In this document: positions 1-6,853 of the stretch, one piece after another | How positions within the stretch are numbered: the first letter of the stretch is position 1 | Layout of the letters: each line of letters starts with the position of its first letter | From: Leptospiraceae bacterium | GTDB lineage: Bacteria > Spirochaetota > Leptospiria > Turneriellales > Turneriellaceae | Length of the DNA: 22,103 bases | Assembly (NCBI GenBank): GCA_016788945.1 | Contig: JAEUSA010000373.1 | Coordinates: forward strand, 1 to 22,103 | Reading direction: 5' to 3' | Notes under the pieces: generated by a model | Told to the model about the DNA's origin: nothing | The model's input: the letters and a program-made list of their open reading frames with translations, nothing else | Databases searched by the model: none | Program-made: the position numbers and the translations under genes

Positions 1-521
1 CGCGGGTCTTTGACTATCAACCTGCCATTCAGCAAACCGTTTAACACGACGGGTGCCGCAATGCACACAATGCCAGTCGGCTGCTGCGCATCGCGGCGCA
101 GGTCACTCGCCATCGTCAGACATAGGTTTCCGCCCATCGAAAAACCGACGAGGAAAAAATGGGTGAAACGCGGCCGTTCGCGTACATAGGTTTCGCGCAC
201 CGCGTGCAGCCAATGCTCGTAGCGGGTTTTAGCGAAATCTTTGACATTCGTACCATGGCCGGGCAAAAGTGGCGCTATCACCGTGTGCCCTTCGCGGTGC
301 AGCAGATCGCCGATGTTGCGCATCGTATAGGGCGAATCTTCAAACCCGTGCACGAGCAAAAAACCGACCGCAGTTTTGCCCTGCAGACGAAACGGTTCGG
401 CCCCGCGCATAATCTTGATGGCAGGTGGTGGTTCCTGAAAATCGCGTGGGTTCACCTGTTCGGGCAGGCCATAATGCCCGACGAGAAACAAAACTGCGAG
501 CAATACCAGCAGCCAGAGCAT
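1..521 (-). CDS. Alpha/beta hydrolase (carboxylesterase-like), 3' end cut by window
   Basis: This is the N-terminal 173 codons of a serine hydrolase; the C-terminal part, with the expected Asp and His of the triad, lies beyond position 1. Residues 3-15 are a hydrophobic stretch (LWLLVLLAVLFLV) that reads as a signal anchor, so the enzyme is probably held in the inner membrane facing the periplasm. An oxyanion-hole LVHGF motif sits at residues 56-60 and the nucleophile elbow GFSMGG at 126-131 (Ser128). The PGHG at residues 87-90 is common in Est30/monoglyceride-lipase-type esterases. The ATG at 521-519 is the first start after an in-frame TGA; no good Shine-Dalgarno is visible. It is transcribed divergently from methylglyoxal synthase. 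The fold assignment is firm; the substrate (short-chain or lipid ester) is inference. Confidence 0.85.
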   Translation of the reverse strand, partial: MLWLLVLLAVLFLVGHYGLPEQVNPRDFQEPPPAIKIMRGAEPFRLQGKTAVGFLLVHGFEDSPYTMRNIGDLLHREGHTVIAPLLPGHGTNVKDFAKTRYEHWLHAVRETYVRERPRFTHFFLVGFSMGGNLCLTMASDLRRDAQQPTGIVCIAAPVVLNGLLNGRLIVKDP

Positions 522-642
522 GTAGGGATCGCTACCGGTTTTGGTGCCGCAGCGTAAAGGTCAATCACGGCTCCCTGACATAGCACGGCCGCGTGGTGTG
601 GATTACGAATTGTCGCAGCATCACGCCGGGAAAGATCACGCC

Positions 643-1131
643 ATGTTTGAAAGAAAACGCCTCGCGCTCGTCGCACATGATAACTGCAAAGCCGACCTGA
701 TCGAATGGGTAGAATATAACTGGCAAACGGTTTCGCGCCACGCGCTGACGACGACCGGCACGACTGGTGGCCTCATCGAGAAGGCAATACGCCGAAAAGG
801 CGGCGATCAGGCACTCGCAGGCGCACCGATCACCAAACTGAAATCAGGCCCGCTCGGCGGCGACCAACAGCTTGGTGCCTTGATCGCCGAAGAGAAAATC
901 GATGCCATCTTTTTCTTTTGGGACCCGATGCGAGCGCAACCGCACGATGTCGACGTCAAGGCCCTGCTGCGTATTTGCGTGCTCTACAACATCGTGACAG
1001 CCTGCAATCGCTCGACGGCAGATTTTGTTATCTCGTCGCCGTTGTTTGCGCAGCAATACGCGCGGCGCATACCGGATTTCACAGCTTATACGAGCAGGTT
1101 CGATGCCGGCGCTACACTACCGACAGCGTAA
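643..1131 (+). CDS. mgsA: Methylglyoxal synthase
   Basis: Converts dihydroxyacetone phosphate to methylglyoxal plus phosphate, a bypass of lower glycolysis used under phosphate limitation. The 162-residue product is close to the family norm (about 150). Visible signatures are VAHD at 10-13, the phosphate-binding TGTTG at 38-42, GPLGGDQQ at 69-76 with catalytic Asp74, and FFWDP at 91-95 followed by PHDVDVKALLR at 100-110 (Asp94, His101, Asp103). The reading frame opens 102 bases further upstream, but those residues have no family counterpart. The ATG at 643, preceded by a weak GGGAAAG about 10 bases upstream, gives the usual N-terminus. The 3' end overlaps the convergent thioesterase gene by 20 bases. 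The C-terminal tail is about ten residues longer than usual. Confidence 0.93.
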   Translation: MFERKRLALVAHDNCKADLIEWVEYNWQTVSRHALTTTGTTGGLIEKAIRRKGGDQALAGAPITKLKSGPLGGDQQLGALIAEEKIDAIFFFWDPMRAQPHDVDVKALLRICVLYNIVTACNRSTADFVISSPLFAQQYARRIPDFTAYTSRFDAGATLPTA

Positions 1132-1582
1132 CCGTAGAGCGCGCTACAAGTCGCTGGCGTGACCCCGTCAGCGTATAGACATACGAATCGGCAACAATGA
1201 GTGTTTTGCCGTTTTTCAGCACGAAACTCTCGCAGCGAATCTTATGGCCCTTGGCCGGCCGCAGCAAATTGATTTTGAACTCGGCGGTGAGCACAAATTT
1301 ATCGGCAAAGATGAGCGTCGAAGCCGCGCCGCCGGCTGTATGGTCAGCGATCGTCGCGAGCACGCCCGCATGGACAAAACCGTTCTGCTGCAGATGTTTT
1401 TGCGCTACGGTCAGTTCTGTGACAACATAACCCGCTTCAACACTGACCGGCTTAAGACCTAATTCGGTGATAAAAGACGCCGCATCAAAAACTCCTTTCA
1501 GGCGCTCGGCAAAGTTGGGGTCGAACGGCTTGAACTTTTCATACGTATAAGCACGGGCACCCTCGTGACCTCCGTGTCCCAT
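1112..1582 (-). CDS. PaaI-family hotdog-fold thioesterase
   Basis: A 156-residue single hotdog domain. The stretch at residues 66-87 (HxG-type motif GFVHAGVLATIADHTAGGAA) carries the active-site pattern of the PaaI/YiiD thioesterases, with Asp80 as the likely catalytic acid. The central beta-sheet and the closing SYVYTLTG segment also fit the family. Members hydrolyse acyl- or aryl-CoA thioesters; the substrate here cannot be read from sequence. The start ATG lies two bases after the gatB stop codon, so the two genes are almost certainly co-transcribed and perhaps translationally coupled. The first ten residues are Gly/His-rich (MGHGGHEG), which is not typical of the family, but no other in-frame start is near. 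The stop overlaps convergent mgsA. Confidence 0.88.
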   Translation of the reverse strand: MGHGGHEGARAYTYEKFKPFDPNFAERLKGVFDAASFITELGLKPVSVEAGYVVTELTVAQKHLQQNGFVHAGVLATIADHTAGGAASTLIFADKFVLTAEFKINLLRPAKGHKIRCESFVLKNGKTLIVADSYVYTLTGSRQRLVARSTVTLSVV

Positions 1583-1584
1583 CG

Positions 1585-3018
1585 CTACTTGGTGAGTTCT
1601 TCGCCTAAAAGTTTGTTGGCAATCTGCGGATTCACCTTGCCGCGCGTCTTCTTCATGATCTCACCCTGCAGATGTTTGAGCGCGCGGTCTTTGCCGGCCT
1701 TAAAGTCGGCAACTGAGGCCGGGTGCTCAGCCATCACGGCGCGCACTATTTCGAGAATTGCCTTTTCGTCGCTGATTTGCGACATACCTTTTTCATCGAC
1801 GATCGCCTTCGGCTTCTTGCCAGAGCTCACCATCTCGGCAAAAACTTCTTTTGCAATCTTGCCTGAAATCACGCCCGAATCAATCAGGTGGATCAGCTCG
1901 GCGAGGTTGGCTGGTGGAAACAGCGCTGTCAGGGCTTTGTTCTGCTCTTTGACAATCGCCAGCATTTCTACCATGACCCAGTTCGATGCCTTTTTCGCCG
2001 GCGCACCGGCTTTGATGACGTCTTCAAAATAGAGCGCGGTGTTACGCTCGGCGGTGAGGACGCCCGCGTCATACTCGGGCAAACCGAATTCACTGACATA
2101 ACGCGCGCGTTTCTGGTGCGCAAGTTCGGGCAATGTGGCGCGAATGCGCTCGACATCTGTAGTTTTTAGAATCAGCGGTACAAGATCGGGATCAGGAAAA
2201 TAGCGATAATCATGCGCCTCTTCTTTGCTGCGCATCGATTGCGTCATGTCGCGCGCTGCGTTGTAGAGGCGTGTTTCCTGAACAACCTTGCCGCCTGATT
2301 CGATCAGCTCGCTCTGCCGCGAAATTTCGTACTCAATCGCCGCTTTGACCGCTTTGAATGAATTGAGGTTCTTGATCTCGACGCGCGTACCGAGTTTATC
2401 GGTGCCTTCGGGGCGTACACTCACGTTCGCATCGACGCGCAGCGAACCCTGCTCCATATTACAGTCAGATACATCGATGTATTCGAGAATTTTTTTGAGT
2501 TCTGTAAGATAAGCCACCGCTTCGTCTGAATTATCTATTTCGGGTTCAGAAACAATTTCAATCAGCGGAGTGCCCGCCCGGTTAAGGTCAACATAACTCT
2601 CGTGCACTGCCGGATCTTCAGAGTGCATGAGTTTTCCCGCATCTTCTTCGATATGAATACGCGTAATGCCGATCGTCTTTTTGCCGGATTCCAATTCAAT
2701 ATCGATATGCGCCTTTGTGCAATAGGGTTCATAAAATTGCGAAATCTGGTAACCTTTCGGTAAGTCAGGATAAAAATAATTCTTACGGTCAAACTTGCTG
2801 CGCTCGTGTATGCGTCCCCCAAGAGCAAGGCCTGCGCGTACTGCTTTGTTTACCGCTTCAATGTTGAGCACCGGCAATGCCCCGGGAAGCCCGAGACACA
2901 CCGTCTGTACTTCGGTGTTGGCGTCGGCGCCGAATGAAGTCGCCGCCGTGGAGAATAATTTACTCTGTGTGTTGAGCTGGCAATGGACTTCGAGACCGAT
3001 CGTCGGAATGAACTTCAT
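1585..3018 (-). CDS. gatB: Aspartyl/glutamyl-tRNA(Asn/Gln) amidotransferase subunit B
   Basis: GatB is the kinase/transamidation subunit of GatCAB, which converts Glu-tRNA(Gln) and/or Asp-tRNA(Asn) to the amidated forms in the cytoplasm. The 477-residue length is standard. Signatures in order are IGLEVHCQL near residue 8, CLGLPGALP near 41, the family hallmark KNYFYPDLPKGYQISQ near residue 79, IHIEEDAGKL, DLNRAGTPLIEIVSEPE, and the YqeY-like tail domain ending in TRGKVNPQ. No gatA or gatC is next to it, so the complex is encoded at separate loci. Upstream, 85 bases separate it from the PF10118 gene and hold a strong hairpin. A weak possible promoter (TTGCAA, 18 bases, TATCGC on the minus strand) sits between hairpin and start. 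Confidence 0.97.
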   Translation of the reverse strand: MKFIPTIGLEVHCQLNTQSKLFSTAATSFGADANTEVQTVCLGLPGALPVLNIEAVNKAVRAGLALGGRIHERSKFDRKNYFYPDLPKGYQISQFYEPYCTKAHIDIELESGKKTIGITRIHIEEDAGKLMHSEDPAVHESYVDLNRAGTPLIEIVSEPEIDNSDEAVAYLTELKKILEYIDVSDCNMEQGSLRVDANVSVRPEGTDKLGTRVEIKNLNSFKAVKAAIEYEISRQSELIESGGKVVQETRLYNAARDMTQSMRSKEEAHDYRYFPDPDLVPLILKTTDVERIRATLPELAHQKRARYVSEFGLPEYDAGVLTAERNTALYFEDVIKAGAPAKKASNWVMVEMLAIVKEQNKALTALFPPANLAELIHLIDSGVISGKIAKEVFAEMVSSGKKPKAIVDEKGMSQISDEKAILEIVRAVMAEHPASVADFKAGKDRALKHLQGEIMKKTRGKVNPQIANKLLGEELTK

Positions 3019-3063
3019 TGCTCATTCTTGGCGCGCGATACAGCGCGTCATGTGAGTTTTGCA

Positions 3064-3098
3064 ACCCCAAACCAGATGGTCTTCATCCGGTTTGGGGT
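3064..3098. repeat. Strong stem-loop between PF10118 gene and gatB
   Basis: A perfect 10-bp inverted repeat pairs 3064-3073 (ACCCCAAACC) with 3089-3098 (GGTTTGGGGT). After an A/C mismatch, the stem continues with GATG (3075-3078) pairing to CATC (3084-3087) around a 5-base loop. It starts six bases beyond the stop codon of the PF10118 gene, the position expected of its transcription terminator, but neither strand has a proper T-run after the stem. It may be a factor-dependent terminator, a 3'-end stabiliser, or a leader structure for gatB. Confidence 0.6.
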
Positions 3099-3103
3099 CA
3101 AAT

Positions 3104-4009
3104 TTAAGCCACCTTTTCTATACTCGCGTCGACCAGTTTGGAGAACTCGGCAAAAAGTTCGCGGTCATCGGTATCTGAAGGGTGGAAATTCGGTTTGAAA
3201 TAGGTCACAAAGGCAATGGCAAACTGACGCAGCATGCCGTCTTTGTTGAATGCTTCGTAGCCAAACGACCGGATAACCTGCAGGTAATCCACATTTTTTT
3301 CCTGACGGAAGATGTGCGCGAACCCCCACAGTGACAACGAGCCGATCAATGCGGCGGTGACCACCATTGCACCCGTGCGCAGAAAATAATTCGCATCGAC
3401 ATGGCGCATGACGTCGAATGCCACATGCTTGTGTTCAATTTCTTCGATCGCATGCCAATAGATCAGGTTTTTAATGCTCTGGCTGTCGAATTTGGCAAAT
3501 GACTCCGATTTCAGCGCGGATGTACCCCATACCGCCGTAAAATGCTCTGCCGCAGCGGTAACGGCTACCTCGAGTTTACCCCCGCCGTACGGCAGATAAT
3601 CGGCCGCAAACTTTTCGAGAAAACCGAAAGCAAAGGCATTCCAGTTCTTGAGAAACGAATTTACCTCGTAGCGCGAGCCGAAGATTTTTTCATTGAGTAA
3701 TTCATGCTGGCGGCCATGCTGCGCTTCTTGCGCAATGAACCCTTTGACGTCCTGCTTTAATTGCGGATCATCAATTTGGTCTGCGTAACGTTTTACCGCG
3801 CGGATAAAAAAGCGTTCACCGTCGGGAAATAGCAGGCTGAGGCCGATCAGGTAGGCCCGGCGGAACACGTTGTTTTCGGTGGCATCGGGATTCGGTGATT
3901 CGAACTTGTAATCAGAAAAATCCCACTGCGGCGAGCGGACCTTCGGGTGAGGAACCTGCGCTGCGGCGCGGGCCGGGGTCTTCTCGTCAAAAATGCTTAA
4001 AAAATCCAT
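3104..4009 (-). CDS. PF10118-type metal-dependent hydrolase-like protein (ferritin-like fold)
   Basis: A 301-residue protein of the 'predicted metal-dependent hydrolase' family (PF10118/COG3687), which resembles ferritin-like di-iron proteins. Candidate metal ligands are Glu65, Glu95 and His98 in AQEAQHGRQHE, Glu155/His156, and the second helix motif HAIEEIEHKHVAFD at 186-199. A hydrophobic segment at about 212-234 could be membrane-associated. The start is set by a clear CAGGAGG seven bases ahead of the ATG at 4009; an upstream in-frame codon at 4027 would place that Shine-Dalgarno inside the gene. The reaction of the family is not established; no redox partner is adjacent. The region upstream carries two palindromes that look like regulator sites. 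Family call is confident, function is open. Confidence 0.85.
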   Translation of the reverse strand: MDFLSIFDEKTPARAAAQVPHPKVRSPQWDFSDYKFESPNPDATENNVFRRAYLIGLSLLFPDGERFFIRAVKRYADQIDDPQLKQDVKGFIAQEAQHGRQHELLNEKIFGSRYEVNSFLKNWNAFAFGFLEKFAADYLPYGGGKLEVAVTAAAEHFTAVWGTSALKSESFAKFDSQSIKNLIYWHAIEEIEHKHVAFDVMRHVDANYFLRTGAMVVTAALIGSLSLWGFAHIFRQEKNVDYLQVIRSFGYEAFNKDGMLRQFAIAFVTYFKPNFHPSDTDDRELFAEFSKLVDASIEKVA

Positions 4010-4030
4010 AAATCCTCCTGAAAGCAATCA

Positions 4031-4044
4031 TGAACAATTGTTCA
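4031..4044. promoter_or_regulatory. 14-bp perfect palindrome, probable repressor operator
   Basis: TGAACAATTGTTCA is a perfect 14-bp palindrome 22 bases upstream of the PF10118 start codon and just upstream of its Shine-Dalgarno. The symmetry and length fit an operator for a dimeric repressor, for example TetR-type. A weak minus-strand promoter can be drawn ending beside it (TTGCGT at 4074-4069, 18 bases, CATAGT at 4050-4045), which would put the palindrome over the transcription start. The regulator is not in the window. Confidence 0.5.
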
Positions 4045-4064
4045 ACTATGCATCCATCGGCAAA

Positions 4065-4082
4065 CTTGACGCAAGCGTCAAG
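4065..4082. promoter_or_regulatory. 18-bp inverted repeat upstream of PF10118 gene
   Basis: Two perfect 8-bp arms, CTTGACGC and GCGTCAAG, flank a two-base AA centre. On the minus strand the repeat contains TTGACG, a good match to a -35 box, but no good -10 lies 16-18 bases on. An A-run (4082-4088) follows on the plus strand. It could be a second operator or part of the promoter; a terminator is unlikely because there is no T-run downstream on either transcript. Confidence 0.4.
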
Positions 4083-4169
4083 AAAAAATAGCTCAAACCA
4101 TACCCTTCGGGCACGGATCACCCAAGATATAGTTGCCATAGCAGACCTGCATGATTTAACGGTCGCCCC

Positions 4170-4466
4170 GTGCCCGAGCGTTTTGCTAAAATAATCAGCT
4201 GGTTTCTGCTCGCCGTTGTCATGCTGGCGCTCACACCGAACCTCACCGCCGCCGAGGCAGACTTCGCCGAAGAAAACCGCGTCGAAGACCCCGCGGGCAG
4301 CCCGTTCGATACGGAAGATGAAAACAGCGACATTAACCTGAAATTTCTGCCGCATGAATTTGCGCTTGGTAGAAAGGCGATCAGGAATTTTCTTACAGCA
4401 AGCAACGACACTTTTCCTTCAGAACACATTGAAGAAATTATCACCCCGCCTCCTCTGACTAACTGA
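4170..4466 (+). CDS. Small acidic secreted protein, unknown
   Basis: A 98-residue product with a classic signal peptide: basic start (PERFAK), hydrophobic core IISWFLLAVVMLAL at about 8-22, and a likely cleavage after Ala-Ala near residue 28. The mature part, about 70 residues, is strongly acidic in its first half (many Glu and Asp between 30 and 55) and ends in PPPLTN. The GTG at 4170 is the only start that keeps the signal peptide; an in-frame TGA lies just upstream and no strong Shine-Dalgarno is visible. It ends 63 bases before the transporter-carbonic anhydrase gene, on the same strand, so the two may be co-transcribed. I recognise no family. The signal peptide is the main reason to believe it is real. 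Confidence 0.55.
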   Translation: MPERFAKIISWFLLAVVMLALTPNLTAAEADFAEENRVEDPAGSPFDTEDENSDINLKFLPHEFALGRKAIRNFLTASNDTFPSEHIEEIITPPPLTN

Positions 4467-4529
4467 TCAACGCCGCCGATCGCGGTGCGGTTCACCAATT
4501 TCTGCAAACAGTCTTTCTAAGGAGGCCCT

Positions 4530-6704
4530 ATGGGTCAGTTATTGAAAAAAAATATTTCTTCGGGTATCGTGGTATTTTTCGTCGCGTTGCCCCTCTGTCT
4601 CGGCATCGCGCTCGCGCAGAACGCACCTCTGCTGTCGGGTCTGGTTTCGGGTATTGTCGGCGGCATCATTGTCGGTATTCTTGGTGCCTCGCATATCTCG
4701 GTCAGCGGCCCCGCCGCTGGCCTCACGGTTGTTGTCGTTGCGGCGATTGCGCAGCTGGGCGGATTCCAAGCTTTCACGCTCGCGGTCATGCTTTCGGGTG
4801 CGCTGCAGATTGCGTTCGGCATGATCCGCGCCGGTCTGATCAGTAAATTCATACCTGGTTCTGTTATCAAGGGTATGCTCGCAGCCATCGGGATTATTAT
4901 CGTTCTCAAACAATTACCGCATCTGCTCGGCTACGATTCAGACTATGTCGGCGACATGGAGTTTCTGCAACCCGACGGGCGCAATACCTTCACTGAATTG
5001 TGGGTTATGCTGCGCAATCTCAACCCGACGGCGATTATGATCTCGGTCGTGTCTTTCGGCGTAATTATTTTCTGGGATAAAAAAATCAGCAAAAAGTATG
5101 CGGCATTTCGCAATATACCCGGTTCGCTCATCGCCGTGTTCGTCGCCGTCGCGGCAAACCTGCTCGCCGCGAAAGTCGACTGGCTGCGTGATCTGAGCGC
5201 CAACCACCTCGTGCAGATTCCCGTCGATCTCGGCTGGCAAAACTTTGCCGCACAGATCAAAGGCCTCGATTTTTCGCTGCTGCTGAAGAGGAAAGAAATC
5301 TGGACTGTCGCGCTCACCATCGCGGTGATTGGCAGCATCGAGACACTGCTTTCACTCGAAGCGGCAGATAAGTTAGACCCGCAGCGCCGCCTGTCGAATA
5401 AGAATCGAGAATTGCTCGCACAGGGTACCGGCAACATCATCAGCGGTTTTTTTGGTGGCCTGCCAATTACCGCAGTCATCGTACGCACGGTGACCAACGT
5501 AAATTCAGGCGCGACGCACCGTTTTTCGGCGATCTGGCACGGGTTATTGCTTGCAGCCGCCGTGTTCGCGTTCCCGAAAGTTCTCAACATGATTCCGCTC
5601 GCGGTGCTCGCGGCGATTCTTGCACTCGTCGGATATAAACTTTCGAGTCACCGCATTTTTCTTGATGTCTATAACTCGGGGCGCGAACAGTTCATACCAT
5701 TTCTCGTCACCGTCGTCGCCGTGGTTTTCACCGACATTCTTATCGGTGTTGCAATCGGTGGTGTTTTTGCCGTTGTATTCGTTTTGATCAACGATCACAG
5801 CAAGGGTTTTTTCGTAACGCGGGAAAACGCGAACTATGTTGTCGAACTTTCTGAAGATATCAACTTCATTCACCGGCCGGGCCTCAGCGAAGCGCTGCGT
5901 AAAATCCCCGACGGTGCTTCCGTCACACTGCACGCTGAAAATCAAAGAATGATACACACGGATATCGCCGAACTCATCAGCGAATTCCGTGAGAGCGCGG
6001 CACTACGCGACATCAAGATTATCGAGAAGAATATGCCGTATATTCCGACGGTGGAGGACAGCAGCAACCGTCGCTCGCCGAGCTATAAACGCCTCATTCA
6101 CGGAAACCGCAATTGGGTACGCAAGACACTCGAGACGGATAACAACTATTTCAAAAAACTGGCGCGCGGACAAAAACCGGAAATTCTGTGGATTGGCTGC
6201 GCTGACAGCCGGGTGCCACCGAATGAAATCACGGAAACAAAGCCGGGCGAGATATTTATCCACCGTAACGTTGCCAACCTCGTCGTGCACACCGACCTCA
6301 ATATGCTTTCGGTACTGCAGTACGCGGTGGAAGCTCTGGGCGTGAAGCATGTGATTGTCGCGGGCCACTATGAATGCGGGGGCATTCGCGCCGCCATGCA
6401 AGATGTCGATCTCGGCCTTGCCAATAATTGGCTCAGAAACATTAAAGAAGTCTACCACATGCATGCCGCTGAACTCGAAGCCACCGCCGACGCTAAGGCG
6501 CGAGAAAGGCTGCTGGTAGAATTATCGACCATGGAGCAGGTACGCAATTTGGCCAAAACCTCCATAATCCAGCAAGCTTGGAAAAAGCGCCAGCTGGAAA
6601 TCCATGGTTGGGTTGTGGATATCGGCACTGGTTATATAAAGGAGCTTCCGATCAAACTCGACGAAGCGACCGACCTCGAGCCGATTTTCCGCTATAAACT
6701 GTAG
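4530..6704 (+). CDS. SulP anion transporter fused to beta-carbonic anhydrase
   Basis: A 724-residue fusion. Residues about 10-420 are the multi-spanning SulP core, beginning SGIVVFFVALPLCLGIALAQ and including the ISVSGPAAGLTV signature. Residues about 430-505 look like a reduced STAS domain. Residues about 520-724 are a beta-class carbonic anhydrase with zinc ligands Cys557 (GCADSR, also Asp559 and Arg561), His613 and Cys616 (HYECGG). SulP-carbonic anhydrase fusions are a known architecture, and bicarbonate is the natural substrate to propose, with the cytoplasmic enzyme interconverting CO2 and bicarbonate at the membrane. All zinc ligands and the Asp-Arg dyad are present, so activity is expected. 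TAAGGAGG lies just before the ATG. Sulfate transport cannot be excluded from sequence, but the enzyme domain argues against it. Confidence 0.93.
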   Translation: MGQLLKKNISSGIVVFFVALPLCLGIALAQNAPLLSGLVSGIVGGIIVGILGASHISVSGPAAGLTVVVVAAIAQLGGFQAFTLAVMLSGALQIAFGMIRAGLISKFIPGSVIKGMLAAIGIIIVLKQLPHLLGYDSDYVGDMEFLQPDGRNTFTELWVMLRNLNPTAIMISVVSFGVIIFWDKKISKKYAAFRNIPGSLIAVFVAVAANLLAAKVDWLRDLSANHLVQIPVDLGWQNFAAQIKGLDFSLLLKRKEIWTVALTIAVIGSIETLLSLEAADKLDPQRRLSNKNRELLAQGTGNIISGFFGGLPITAVIVRTVTNVNSGATHRFSAIWHGLLLAAAVFAFPKVLNMIPLAVLAAILALVGYKLSSHRIFLDVYNSGREQFIPFLVTVVAVVFTDILIGVAIGGVFAVVFVLINDHSKGFFVTRENANYVVELSEDINFIHRPGLSEALRKIPDGASVTLHAENQRMIHTDIAELISEFRESAALRDIKIIEKNMPYIPTVEDSSNRRSPSYKRLIHGNRNWVRKTLETDNNYFKKLARGQKPEILWIGCADSRVPPNEITETKPGEIFIHRNVANLVVHTDLNMLSVLQYAVEALGVKHVIVAGHYECGGIRAAMQDVDLGLANNWLRNIKEVYHMHAAELEATADAKARERLLVELSTMEQVRNLAKTSIIQQAWKKRQLEIHGWVVDIGTGYIKELPIKLDEATDLEPIFRYKL

Positions 6705-6853
6705 CCTTTCCGGCCGCCGGGAGTGATTGCGGGCACATATTGTGGGTACGACGCAGAATTAGCACCCGATTCCTTCTGCGTTTACCACAAAAACGCCGCC
6801 AGCTCCGATGATTGTGTTGGCCGTATTATGTCGCATCGCTATTTTGTCCGGTT

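Noticed and set aside
452..676. 74-codon minus-strand reading frame with Cys-rich segment
   Set aside because: It overlaps the hydrolase start in another frame and runs into mgsA; the hydrolase frame carries the real motifs.
4943..5590. 215-codon minus-strand frame opposite the SulP gene
   Set aside because: Shadow with low-complexity composition; the plus strand encodes conserved membrane spans.
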